Below, piece by piece: positions 11,640 through 23,757 of a stretch of DNA of 64,000 nt (its first letter is position 1; every line of letters starts with the position of its first letter). Source of the stretch: Aldrovandia affinis (taxonomy: Eukaryota; Chordata; Actinopteri; Notacanthiformes; Halosauridae); the NCBI GenBank assembly GCA_029706075.1, contig JAINUG010000131.1, positions 2,108,001 to 2,172,000 of the forward strand, read 5' to 3'. The notes under the pieces are model-generated. The model searched no databases. It was not told where the DNA came from and saw only the letters and a list, made by a program, of their open reading frames with translations. The position numbers were made by a program, and so were the translations under genes.

Positions 11640-12852
11640 TATATTTTTAAATCCCTCTGTCTGCGCCCCCCTGTGGCAATTAGACACTAGGCATGTGCCT
11701 AGTTTGCCTATGCCTAGATCCAGCCCTGGGCGCATATTATTTATTGTTGTTTTCTTTTCACTGTCATACAATAATAAACAATATAATTGTTATGCCAACT
11801 ACACACGCTTTGGTAATACATTATACTCCTCTAGAACAACTCCCACACATGCGATTTACTTGATTATCTACCAGATTATACTATCTATAATTTAAGATTG
11901 ACAACAAGAGAGAAGATATTTAACTTTGAGATAGGGAACAGCAGAGTAACAGACATTAAAAACTTAGTAGATGACATAAAAATAAAATAAAAATTGCGAC
12001 AGGTGCAAACAGTTTCCATGTGTGTAAATAGCAAAGCCATTGACTCCACCAGGGACGACAGGAACATATCCCTGTTATGTCCCAAAATTCACCTGCGGTG
12101 CAATAACCAGAGGTGCATAACAACATTGGACACAATCAAAAGCACCAGGCCAAACTGTCCACAAGTTAACAGTTTTGTTATTAACAAAGATGTAATCAAC
12201 AAAAATACATACTCACAGATACTGGATGTGGAAACAAAATAAACCGAAACAGGCTGCTACGCTATGCAAAAGAAAACTATCCCTCACTCCCGGTGCAAAA
12301 GAAAAGTGATGCTCTCCCGGGTGTGGTTCCAATCAAGGGCAATTAGGCACCTGGCAATTGTCCTCCGCGACCCCCTGCGTAACAGTCCCCCCAGTTTTGT
12401 GAAAGGCCTGATTTTGTCCAGACAACTTTTCAAAAGTAATAAAATATTATTTTCTGTTTAAAATAATTTTTGTTTTGAACTAAAAACGTGGAAGAGACAG
12501 CACTAAGTCCATGCAAGAAAAGATACCTCTCTTCCAAGTGCTTTGACAAGCGCCCATTTGAAAAGTGTCAGGAGCACTAGAAGCTTTGGATGATTGTGTA
12601 TGCGTCTCTGCCGTCACTAAACAGACACACAGACTACAAAACCGTCATAGAAGTGGTAGGTTAATTTTGGTAACATGGTCAACTGAAAAGTGGAAGAAGT
12701 GAATGAACTGGAAGAGCAGTGTGTTCCACTAGGTTATTGAGTAGCCAGCCAAAGGCCTGTCTTGTGTGGTAGTTCACTTGCCTGTGGAATAATTATTGAT
12801 ATTTAAAAGCGTGATGGTCTGGGGTTCTTTTGCTGGATCCAGAGTCAACGTG
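11640..12852. other. Non-coding stretch, possible old DNA-element scrap at its start
   Basis: 11660-11735 contains a GCC-TAGTTTGCCTATGCCTAGATCCAGCCCTGG-type run in short pieces, reminiscent of the terminal region of a common fish DNA element. I cannot delimit it. The rest shows no supported gene or repeat. Confidence 0.35.
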
Positions 12853-13000
12853 GTTCTGTGTGCCTCAGTAGGTAGAGCGTGGCGCTGACAATGCTTAGGT
12901 TGTGGGTTCGATTCCCACTGGGACCACCTATACTGAAAAATGTATGCATTCACTACTGTAAGTTGCTTTGGATAAAAGTGTCTGCTAAATATTATATATA
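12853..13000 (+). repeat. tRNA-derived SINE with L2-type tail
   Basis: An A-box-like GCCTCAGTAGGTAGAGCG (about 12862) and a B-box GGTTCGATTCC (12905) form a tRNA-like head. The tail reads TTGCTTTGGATAAAAGTGTC and TGCTAAAT, the teleost L2-type 3' end. A truncated reverse-oriented relative is at 60836-60921. Such elements are transcribed by RNA polymerase III and mobilised by the partner LINE. Confidence 0.85.
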
Positions 13001-13220
13001 TTATTAAAACCATGCCTATAACTCACCTGTTACTTTACACTGTTTTTTCTAAATAGAGAGTTGTAGTATTAAGTAGAAAGACTACGTTAATGACATATAT
13101 GATCAGGACTATTTTCTAAGTAAGAACTTCAAACCTAATTTTTAGTTTTTAATTTGAGATTAGAAATATCATAATTCTGACCATGCAGTCACACTCTGGA
13201 TGTGTTCACTGCTCACAGCC

Positions 13221-13758
13221 ACATTTACATTTACATTTTAAGCATTTAACAGACGCTCTTAACCAGAGCGACTTACAAGATGTGCATAAATACATGGTAG
13301 GAACAATCATAGTTAGCGCAAGAGCACTAATACAGCGATAGACATTATTGCAGGCAGCTGCGTACCATACCTGTAAAACTGGGAAGGAAAAGGTTAGTCT
13401 TTTTATTAATTTTTTTATTTATTAAATGGAGTAAGCAGTATAGTGTTTAACAAGTAGGCAATGGTGATGACAGTTAGCTTAGCTAGATGTACAGAATTCA
13501 GTGGTAGTGGAGTCTGAAAAGGTGGGTTTTGGGTCTCTTGCGGAAGATCGCAAGTGATTCCGTGGTCCTGACCGATTGCGGAAGGTCGCTCCACCACCGA
13601 GGGGTCAGGACAGAGAAGAGACGAGACCACAAGGAGCGGCTGCCAGGCACCCAGAGGGATGGGGCAGTCAGTTTGCCAGAGGAGGCGGAGCGGAGGGGTC
13701 TGGCTGGGGCGTAGGGAGTGATGAGTGACTAGAGGTATGGGGAAGCAGTACCTCTAGC
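13221..13758 (-). mobile_element. 5'-truncated L2-clade LINE
   Basis: The low-coordinate end holds the tail AGCATTTAACAGACGCTC..CCAGAGCGACTTACA. Upstream on the minus strand lies the end of the reverse-transcriptase ORF ([16 protein letters not shown] homology to the copies at 41500 and 51150), broken by stops. Only the last 0.5 kb of the element is present. A 108-bp region of low complexity TTTTTATTAA lies between tail and ORF. Confidence 0.88.
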
Positions 13759-13835
13759 TGAGCTAAGAGCTAAGGCGCTACACTCCCAATTTCAACTAAG
13801 GCTGACGCCCGGGTGAATAGGCATGCTGTTTTAGA

Positions 13836-13925
13836 CTCGCATTTTCAACCCAGAGCGAAACTTTCAGACCACAGTTGAGATTTTCAACCCAGGTTGAAAC
13901 GCTTGCCCTGGGTTGAAAATGCGAG
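13836..13925. repeat. Perfect 18-bp inverted repeat hairpin
   Basis: CTCGCATTTTCAACCCAG (13836-13853) is the exact reverse complement of 13908-13925. The 54-bp loop carries further TTTTCAACCCAGGTTGAAAC-like half-sites. The structure looks like the core of a miniature inverted-repeat element, but its borders and duplication are unclear. Confidence 0.7.
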
Positions 13926-15496
13926 TGTGAAAACAACGGGGTTCGCACGCCCCAGGGTGAAAACACTAGCTAGCAGGTTAGCTGTCTAGCTATTTCTTTA
14001 CAGCTAAGTTAGCTAGCTAGATGGAGTGTACTAGCTCCCAATTGTCCCAGTTCAGTGATTACCTTACAGCTCCCTAGAGAAAATATAGATAACATTTCAA
14101 GCAATTCAAGTCCAGTGAATAACCTGAAATGGTACAAAGGTAAGCGGTAAACTGCAACTGCATTGCAGCGGATTGCAACTTTTAAATGAATAGTACTTTA
14201 TGAAGCTCTCGTGGAACACACTGGGCAGAGTAGCATCTAACTATTGTTAGTTAGTTCACCACAACCTATGGCTGTGCTGTCAATCTTTTAACTAAAGCCT
14301 GACTTATCCTAGAAATGGACTCAGGGTTCCCATTCAAATCAAATTTCAATTTTCATGACATTTCAATGATAAATGTAAAGTTTTCGATGACATTGTTTTT
14401 GCGACTGACGCAAAAATTGACTTTATTTTCATAATTTAACATGAAGTGTGAAGGCTAAAAGAAGCGCCAAATATTTCTGTACTCTCTTGTGGTACTGTTG
14501 ATACATAATTTGCGCTTTACCGCCAACTATTGTGTCGGAGTGTGTGCGGCACCTCTAGACTGTTTGTAGTATAAATCAGGCTTTAGTCTGTAGTAGCCGC
14601 GTGGGGTTGGTGGTGGGGGTGGCCTTGGGGGACTGACTGAATATCATCACCACGTCCATCCAGTAGGATGCACATTCCCCATGTGAAAATAGGCTTAGAG
14701 ATGTTTATTGATGGACTTGATTGCCACAGTAGGTTTATTGATATAAAAACATTGTTTACAACAGAATTCAGCTTAATTTAAAACTATGGTATGAAGCTAA
14801 AATATTAGCTTCAGAGCCATGTCCAAGAGGAAAAGGGTGAACATGTGGCTTATTTCCAGCAAAGCAGTGTAATCTAGTATAGGTCTCACAAAACAATGCA
14901 GCAGTATATCCTAGCTAGCTAGTAAGGAAACACACATGGGCTACCCCATCTAAGGCATCATACTTGTTCTGAACTAGTGTGTGTTATTATTTATATTATT
15001 CAATATCACAACCCATATTTGAATAATTGCAGTTTTCTAACTCACCAATTAACACCAATATGTACACACCAACACCTGAGTTTGATATTTTATCATGTAA
15101 CAGCAGGACCAGCAGCAGGTTCTGGCCACAGACAGAGAGGGGACAGGTATGTAACTTTGGCAGCCAGTGCAGTTCATATTAGATCAGTACACAAAACTTA
15201 CAAGGCTATGTCACACACCACAAATTCAGAGTTTTACCAATGCGCTGGTAATTATGGATTGTGGATCAGTACAGGCATTTGCAAGACTGTATTTATTCGA
15301 CTTGTATTGATTAGTTTGCATATATCGAATCACATTGTGGTACCTAACGTTAGCTAGCATACAGTAGCTAGTTTTCTAGTTTAAGATAGCAAGCTATGTA
15401 GATAGCAGTCTGGAGAGGCCAACCAGCCATACAATAGCTCCGGCGCTTCACAAATCTACACTTTATGGGAGGGTGTCAAAAATAAAGTAATTGTTG
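13926..15496. other. Non-coding stretch with one Tc1-end scrap
   Basis: 14106-14155 is a short piece of the Tc1-type end repeat also present at 15801-15950 and 25578-25733 (AACCTGAAATGGTACAAAGG). A 126-codon frame at 14977-15357 has no recognisable domain. Nothing else is supported. Confidence 0.5.
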
Positions 15497-15950
<454 letters not shown>

Positions 15951-16497
15951 GTGTGAGGCCTCCTTGGATTATTAAAGACAATTGTTTTTGGTTCAGCAAC
16001 TCTGCACCTCATTGAAATGTAATGTGAATATGATCACTGACTTTTTAGTGAGTCAGGTCTCCCAATGTTTACTTCCACCACATTTACAGATACAAGGTAT
16101 AGTGCTTTAACCCCCTGAGGTCGACGGGAGCGGCGCCGCTCCCAGCAGCAATAAAAGTATATTACTATTTCTAACTTCGTGATATTTTATCATACACACG
16201 CGACAAAAACATTGACAGAAACCTTAGAATCGCGACTTTCCGATTTGAGCACTGGCAAATCAAATGGGATTTTTTAAATTAGGTTAATTAGACCAAAAGT
16301 AAACCTTGCCTTTTACTCTCTTTTTTACCTGGTAGTAACGTCCCCCTTCTATTGACATGGTAACTAGGTGCGAGTTTCGGGGAGGTGTGTGGGGCGGGGC
16401 GGGGCGTGGGGCCATGTGTGAAAACGCCGGCGTAAACACATAAACTGTCCCGACAATTTGAAGCAAGATTTTATACAGACATACAATTTTATTCAAG

Positions 16498-16563
16498 ATG
16501 GAAAGATTTTCTGCGCTGCAGTGTTTGAGAGTATTGATGAAAAGCGACGAAGACAATAACTGA
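16498..16563 (+). pseudogene. Possible piggyBac transposase N-terminal scrap
   Basis: ATG at 16498 opens a 21-codon frame, MERFSALQCLRVLMKSDEDNN, before TGA. A short hydrophobic-then-acidic start (RF...LRLL..SD.ED) is typical of the N-terminus of fish PGBD4-like transposases. Position just inside the left end of a piggyBac element supports this. It is too short to be sure. Confidence 0.4.
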
Positions 16564-16802
16564 CGAAGAGTAAGTAACTATATTTGATTTGCCATGTTAT
16601 CAAATACTCGTATTCAATATATGAATTCCGCGTCTTGTGACTACATATTCCGCGTGTTGCAACGTAACAAATTGCAATATGCACACAAGATCTATGGAAG
16701 AATACTTTTCAAACAGCCTAAAATGTTATTTATTTCGCTTGTTTTCAAATACTCGTGAAAATATATGAATTCCGCGTCTTGTGACGCCAAACATATTCAG
16801 CG

Positions 16803-17133
16803 TGTTAGTAACTTAATCTAAATCCCTAACGTTAGTAGATTAGTTGGTTAGTACTATACACATCTACCTAATATATACAAAGTGCAATCTAGAAAGTAAG
16901 AAGGAAGAAAACGAGATAATAAGCGAAGGCGGAAAAAACCCGAAAAGTATAAACTCCCAAAGTGCATGACAAGACAAGGAGTGGATCTCGAAATAAACGG
17001 AACAAGAACAGACAGGGAGCAGAACGTGACAGAACAGGGAAAATGCAATACTGGATAAAGAATAATTAATAAGGACTGAATGAAAAATAAACAAAGACCA
17101 AAAAACAACAGAACAGGAACTCAGAATATAACA
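16803..17133. repeat. TGTTA...TAACA repeat (candidate solo LTR), second copy
   Basis: It starts TGTTAGTAACTTAATC and ends ATAACA, matching 3852-4096 over most of its length with indels. It has inverted terminal pentamers TGTTA/TAACA and AATAAA near the right end. Flanks (CAGCG left, CTGAT right) do not form an evident target duplication. Confidence 0.6.
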
Positions 17134-17629
17134 CTGATGGCCCAGTGAGATGGCCCATCTGACAGATCTTAGAGGTGTGGACAATGAATAATGAATATTC
17201 AGGTATTTAGCATTTAGCCTCCACAGCCTGAAATAAATGTGACCAGTTCTGATAAAAACAGGTTTTTAGCTATTTAGATCTCAGATGTGCTAAACTGTTT
17301 TCACACCCTTACATAACCAAGACCTTGATGAACAAACGCACATTGGCAAAACAATTCGTCACTATAGTTTAGTGTGTGCTTTCACAACTTTTGTGACAGC
17401 AGAAAAATTTACTATTTTTAACTTGTGTGTTTGTAGATCTATTTACAAGCTGCATATGATACTGACCAAACTATTGATGGCATACAAATGTAGCTGTGAT
17501 TGTCCTTCAAATAAAAATATCAAACACTTTGGAGTAAGTGTGTGTTAAATTGATGAAATTGAGATAAATATCAGACCATGCCAAAATCAAAAAACATCTA
17601 AAAGCTTAGCACGGACCTCAGAGGGTTAA

Positions 17630-17880
17630 TAGAGACAAAAAGTACATTTATGAAGATTCCGGGGGGCTCATCTTGTTAAGGCACTGTTCTAGTGACGGGA
17701 TGGGCCCCAAAGTCTGACCATGCCATAACAGACCATGCCATTGCCAGCTGTAATACCTGACCGAACTGTTGCCTGTGGAAGGGGGGGAATTCTGTCGGCG
17801 GGACTTCCATTTCTCATCACGCACCTGCCAACCCCCTCCCCCCCTAGTAAATTAGGTGCCCACAGTATGCCGACTGCAGT
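17630..17880. other. Short GC-richer spacer
   Basis: The segment contains GGGGGGCTCATCTTGTTAAGG and runs of C and G. It could be an old SINE-like head, but no B-box can be identified. No gene. Confidence 0.3.
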
Positions 17881-18961
17881 GTGTGGCTGTGCTTAACTGC
17901 AGAGTGAGTGTCTGTGCTTAACTACAGAGTGAGTGTCTGTGCTTAACTGCAGGGTGAGTGTCTGTGCTTAACTGGCGTGCTGCAGAGTGAGTGTGTGCTT
18001 AACTGCAGAGTGAGTGTCTGTGCTTAACTGCAGAGTTTATGTCTGTTCTTAATGCTGCCGAGTGAGTGTGTGCTTAACTGCAGAGTGAGTGTCTGTGCTT
18101 AACTGCAGAGTGAGTGTCTGTGCTTAACTGCAGAGTGAATGTCTTTGCTTATTGCTGCAGAGTGTGTGTCTGTGCTTAACTGGTGCGGTACAGAGTGAGT
18201 GCCTGTGCTTAACGCTGCAGAGTATGTGTCTGTGCTTAATGCTTCAGAGTGTGTGTCTGTGCTTAACTGCAGAGTGAGTGTCTGTACTTAACCTCAGAGT
18301 GAGTGTCCATGCTTAACTGCAGAGTGAGTGTCTGTACTTAACTGCACAGTGTGTCTCTGTACTTAATGGTGCAGAGAGAGTGTCTGTGCTTAACTGCAGA
18401 GTGAGTGTCTGTGCTTAACTGGCACGCTGCAGAGTGAGTGTGCACTTAAGTGCAGAATGAGTGTCTGTGCTTAATGCTGCAGAGTGTGTGTCTGTGCTTA
18501 GCTGCAGAGTGAGTGTCTGTGCTTAACTGGTGCGGTGCAGAGTGAGTGTCTGTCCTTAACGCTGCAGAGTGTGTGTCTGTGCTTAACTGCAGTGTCAGTG
18601 TCTGTACTTAACTGGAAAGTGTGTCTCTGTACTTAACAGTGCAGAGAGAGTGTCTGTGCTTAACTGGCGCACTGCAGAGTGAGTGTGCACTTAACTGCCG
18701 AATGAGTGTCTGTGCTTAACTGGCGCGGTGCAGAGTGAGTGTCTGTCCTTAACGCTGCAGAGTGACTGTCTGTGTTTAACCGCAGAGTTAGTGTCTGTGC
18801 TTAACACTGCAGAGTTAGTGTCTGTGCTTAACACTGCAGAGTTAGTGTCTGTGCTTAACACTGTAGAGTGAGTGTTTGTATTTAACTGCATGGTGAGTGT
18901 CTATGCTTAACGCTGCAGAGTTAGTGTCTGTGTCTGTGCTTAACTGGCGTGCTGCAGAGTG
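17881..18961 (+). repeat. Minisatellite, 25-bp unit, about 42 copies
   Basis: The consensus unit is GTGTCTGTGCTTAACTGCAGAGTGA. Frequent variants insert CTGG(C/T)GCG(G/C)TG or GCTG before GCAGAGT, giving 26-34 bp units. Higher-order order is visible where blocks with the longer variant recur (about 17965, 18410, 18660). Small open frames within it are by-products of the repeat. Confidence 0.95.
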
Positions 18962-21368
18962 AAAACAAGTACACATATTTTGTGATGCTTGAATTGGGTA
19001 TTCCACGCTAGGAGAAAATAGGTGTAAAATGGTTTATTTACTGTACATTACATTTCATCATGCCGTTGCAATCTTTCAGGCATTATCTCACAAGGGTGTC
19101 AGACACAACAAACATCATCTGTGTTTCTTGTGTCATGTTTCTGATAAATACAAAAAATAATATATATATACATACATATAATATTAACAAATACCGTATG
19201 TATGTATATATGTTTTAATGCTAGCTGTCTGTTCCCAACAATAAAGTGAAAAAGAATAACAGCACTACTAGATTAATTCACTCATTTACAGATAACAAGC
19301 TAGCCGTGACCATTGGCTAGTAACCTGTATACACTCCCAATTACATCAAAGCTTGCTAACGTTAGTGAGCAACCAACTGTCGACCAGGGATAAGAACCAA
19401 GCTTCGCATCAGTCTGCCACGTTAATCCTTGCTGGATCATTGTATCTGCCCCTAAAGTATCTAGCTAGCATGCAGCAGCATGGAAACTACTGGCTTAGCA
19501 AGCTATCTTACTGTACCTAGAAAGAAATATTTAAAACCGGAGTGTGTACAAACTATGCTTTTACATAACTTAATTGGTATAGCCTTGCTACCAGCTTGTG
19601 GATAATTGCTTTTGGGTTTGTAACTAAAGAAAAAGCTGATTCTGCACCATACATTTGGGAGAAAGGAGGTTACGGTGCTGCTTAATATTTGGGCTGAACG
19701 ATTCACTCAGGACTGTCCACTCCAGCTACGCAATGAAAACCCAGCCCATTTCACATGAACTTCAGTTAACAATGTAGACGCTTACCAGTCCTGTCTGATC
19801 GAACATGTCCAGTCTGGATAACACAGGCCGTGGACAGCCCAGTTGAGACAAGGCAACACTCCACACATAAAACTCAACTTTATGGTATCATCAAAGGACT
19901 ACTAATGATCTAATCTTATCACCTTTATTGTGTTGTTTTAAGAGACATGATAGCAAACAAAAGTCTATAAGACCCCTGAATAAATTAAAAGTTAAACATG
20001 CATCTTACATCTGACTCCAACAAACTGAAGAGCTGTTCAAATAACATTGCCAGCTTGCTAGATATTGTAGGCTATTGATAAAACTTTATACTCTTTATTC
20101 AGGATATTATCCATCTAGTATAGTTGCACCGGATTGTGTGAGCTAGGTTTGCCTTTTCAAAACGTGTAGCGTAGTGATTGGTTCAGTCTAAATTAGCAAC
20201 ACCATATGTGAATTCTGTATGTAAATTCTCCAAATCTCTCTGACAGGAAAACCTTTGGGAATCCGACAGGCATGGTTAACAGGGCTAGCAAGCTCGGTGC
20301 CAAATTGAACATTCTATTCAGTCGTGTTCAGTTCTTATTTGTTTGTATCTTCAGGGTTGAACTGTATGTCATTTTATCAATGCAATTACATTTTCATTTC
20401 AGTGACTGTGTTATTTATGTTGATGACTCTAGTACAATAGTTACATTTGCTTATAAGATTTCTCATGTAATGCATTTATGTTTATTTTTGTGATATTGTA
20501 AACACTATACACAGTAAGTTTTTTCCTCACTGTTAACTTGATAGGTTTGATTACCATCACTAGGGTGACCTAAATGCTAAATACACACCCATACCACCTT
20601 TTATCCAATGAATAATCACATTCTTGTTATACATACATTTTTAGGAAGACACCATCTCTAAATAGAAAATGAGTCTACTGTGGCAGAGAATCACTACATT
20701 ATTGTTGTGTATATTTTTCCAATATGACTATAGCAGTAATCAATTTGAAAAACGAAGGTTTTATAGATGAAACTTCTATATGTGTCAGAAACTTGATTCC
20801 ACTGAAAACCATCAGCCTCACATTTCCAACTTCTTCATGAGCAATAAGGAAAAGAGATTAAAAAGGAAAGTTTCTGCACGACAGTTATGCAAATAGATCA
20901 ACGCAATTCACTTAGGTGTCTGATGATAACTAAATAAGAACATAATTATTTCTCAAACTTGAATGGTCTTGAATCTCACCACAAATCAATCAGATCTCTT
21001 CTCTAAGAAGTTCGGACTCCATTGTAGCTCAATCAAAAAAAATCAATGTGGACCAATTATAGCCTGTTTCATTAGAGTATGCAAATTGTAGAGGATTGTA
21101 AATGAGCTGCTCTTGTATGTCCCCCCTTCTGGCCTCCTCTCGGCTCACCACATGAGACCACATAGGTGCACACTTGCTGGCCTCTAGTTGTAATAGAGGG
21201 TATTAAAATAAAATTCTCATATGAGAGAATTCAACACACAAAAGTCATACAACCAAGTTCCCTCAAGCAATTCCCTTTGTATCACCTGATTTCTTCCCTA
21301 ATGTATGTTGTAAACCATGTCCATAATTTCACTGTCCCTCCATCTTTTATATTTGTCATTATTTTATG
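18962..21368. other. Unique-looking non-coding DNA
   Basis: AT-rich with no recognisable gene or transposon. An ATGCAAAT octamer lies at 21078-21085 within TTAGAGTATGCAAATTG, in a locally conserved-looking stretch (about 21020-21110). Confidence 0.5.
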
Positions 21369-21570
21369 GGCGGCAGTATTTGTGTTGTGGTTGTGTAACC
21401 CAACTTGCATCCAGAAGGTTGCAAGGTTGAATTCTGGGCGGTGCACCACTCGTGTGTCCTCGAGCACTGCACTTAGCCTGAAGTGCTTCAATAAATATCC
21501 AGCTGTATAAACGGATAATCTGTAAGATATGAGCGCTGCCCTAGATAAGGGCATCTGCTAAGCAAGTATG
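21369..21570 (+). repeat. tRNA-derived SINE (second family) with L2-type tail
   Basis: The head carries TGTGTTGTGGTTGTGTAACCC and a decayed B-box GGTTGAATTC. Then come the body words CTTCAATAAATATCCAGCTG and TATAAACGGATA, and the tail GATAAGGGCATCTGCTAAGC. These body words are typical of a widespread fish SINE whose tail matches L2 LINEs. Confidence 0.8.
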
Positions 21571-23757
21571 TCACAGAATTGCATTACTGTTTACTCATAG
21601 TGTAAAATATTGTTGTATTTTCAATGGATGAGAAAGAAGAGCACATCAATAGGCAAGCAGCTGGAGTCCTCCTGACCTCATCTCTGCTCCGGGGTCACTC
21701 CCACACGGGTCATGGTTGTCGATGGTACTTTATGTCTTACTAGACTCAATTCACTTTATGTTTGGGAAATTATATGGCTTGTTTTTAATCCTGCAAGTTG
21801 CTTTAAACGTATTACTCTGCTGTACATAGGCATGTTTGAAAAACCAGCTCACATTTCTAAGTGCCTGAAACATGGATTGGGATGCACACACTGCCACTCC
21901 CAAAGTAAAATATTTTCATATGACGTTTACGACTGAAAAATAGTGTATTCTTCATCCTTAAATAATCCACCTCTTTGCTTCTTTTGCACTTCTTGTTGAA
22001 GCCATAAACCTATGGATTAGATACACAGCATATAAATCATTGCTGTAATACCTGGGTGATTTGGATTCAAGATTCGATTGAGTTGCTACATTCATTTTTT
22101 AACCCCAGATCTTATCTTTTCTACACTTTTCCAAAGATTCTATTGACACTTAACCACGGCTTTGAAAAGCAGGGAGTCAGAGAATTAGAAGTGGAAGAAA
22201 GCAAAGATAATGCAAAGCAGAGACAGACAGCATTCTTTCCTTGTCTTGATCAGCTGCCTCTGAAAAGCAGTGTATCCTTTAGATGTTAGACTTTAGTGAA
22301 TGATTTAATAAAATAATGACAACATATTGTTGTGTGTTATTGTTATGTGAGATAACAGTTTTTCTTTTAATTAATATATTAATTATAAATATAAATATAT
22401 AAATATTAATATTAATACAAACAATAACCTAGTTATTCCTTTAAAGACTAGTCAGGTGCAAAGTCATTTCTAACAGCTGGCACAAGGTGAAATAATGATG
22501 TCAGCAGTGGGATTTATCTGACTATGGACTGATAGTGTTTGCGACATAGGCCTATGGAAGGCCAATATGAACCAACCATATCAGCGCATGATAAAATCCA
22601 GCCTGTTTTCTTATAAAGCTTATACTCTTCCGAGATACCTCACAATGTTCACTTATTGATTTTTGTGTATAGTATTGTACCAGAAGGCCCCATATATTAC
22701 AGTACGAGTTCCATTCAAGTCAGGGTAGGGTCTGTAAAACAATGTATTCAAAAACATTGTGCTCTAACAAATACTGCCATTTACCCTCGTGATTGGGCAA
22801 GTGCTCCAGTTACAGGCTGCCGTGATTTAAAATGATGTCGTACTTGAACTACATTCTCCAACAAAATAATTTCATTTTGGCATTTATTCATATTTACTGA
22901 GTGTACCTACATTGTATTTGTATAGATCACATCAGGGTAAAAACAGAAATCGAGGAAATCTAATCAAAATGTTGGGCCGCGGTGGGCAGTTGCATGGAGT
23001 GCGCCTTCAGAAACGCAGCGAGGTCACTCCCATGCTTTTCATGATGTGTCTTTGAAATCTATCCGAATCACATTAAATTGGATATAAAGATGTGCAGACA
23101 CATACATCACAGTAAATGGAGTGCTGGAGCGTTGCTCGTGCACAATCCCACCTCAACAATCGGGTTATAAAATCGGCTTCCGATCCGATTAATAATTCAC
23201 AATCCTGTTAGGGGAGAACAAACATTTCTGTGCAAGCAATTTAAGTTGTGGAATTGTTATTAAACCCGGGTGCTTATACGGGCCAGGAGATAGTCTCGAT
23301 CGGAGGGGCAGAGAAGCTGTGAAATGTAAGCTGGCTCTAGCTCTCTGTGCCGGAGAATAACTCAGCGCTATTTCACACTCCCTGCTTTCTTTATTAAACT
23401 GCCGTCACAGTGAACACGCATTACCTGCTCTCATCTTTTCAGGATTTTTTTTATTTGAGATCACAGAACCTACTCCATCTTTGTGCTGGCAGGATGACTT
23501 TCTCCCTGTGCAGAGTTTCAAGGTTTGCCTTGATGAGGAAACAATCAAGCTATTAGCATGATGAGCTAGTCCTACTCCGATCAATGATCCTTTTAGGTCC
23601 TCCCCAACATTAGGTAACCAAAAGACTGTCTTTCAAAAGGGGTAGATTAAATCAGGTTAGTTATGCAATGTCATCATAATCATTTGATAAATAGATTTTA
23701 AAAGGTTGAGATTTTAAAAAGCATGTTTGTTCGAAAACAAATAATAGTATTTTAAGG
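21571..23757. other. Unique-looking non-coding DNA, candidate conserved element
   Basis: No gene or repeat is recognised. 22970-23450 is less AT-rich, free of simple repeats and transposon words, and contains ordered TTTATTAAAC and TTAATAATTC words, as conserved enhancers often do. Conservation itself cannot be seen here. Confidence 0.35.

Larger units (their letters stand above)
16111..17625 (+). mobile_element. piggyBac element with TTAA target site
   Basis: The left end CCCCCTGAGGTCGACGG follows TTAA (16107-16110). The right end is the inverted CCCTCTGAGGTCCGTGC followed by TTAA (17626-17629). TTAA duplication with CCC-type termini is the hallmark of piggyBac. At 1.5 kb it is nonautonomous, with only a short possible transposase start at 16498. 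It hosts a copy of the TGTTA...TAACA repeat (16803-17133) and an internal direct duplication of ATATGAATTCCGCGTCTTGTGAC (about 16618 and 16764). Confidence 0.88.

Noticed and set aside
12862..12930. tRNA gene-like A and B boxes
   Set aside because: They belong to a SINE head with an L2 tail and do not form a complete cloverleaf. The same holds for heads near 21400, 31480 and 35870.
14977..15357. 126-codon frame
   Set aside because: No recognisable motif and no codon or splice support. It lies in repeat-scrap DNA.
18691..18891. 66-codon repetitive frame on the minus strand
   Set aside because: It is a by-product of reading a 25-bp minisatellite, with no start context or domain.
17881..18961. 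Possible CRISPR array
   Set aside because: Units are contiguous with no unique spacers, and the genome is eukaryotic. It is a minisatellite.
20272..20493. 73-codon frame after a CTGACAG acceptor-like site
   Set aside because: Hydrophobic low-information peptide with no family resemblance. The acceptor-like word alone is weak.
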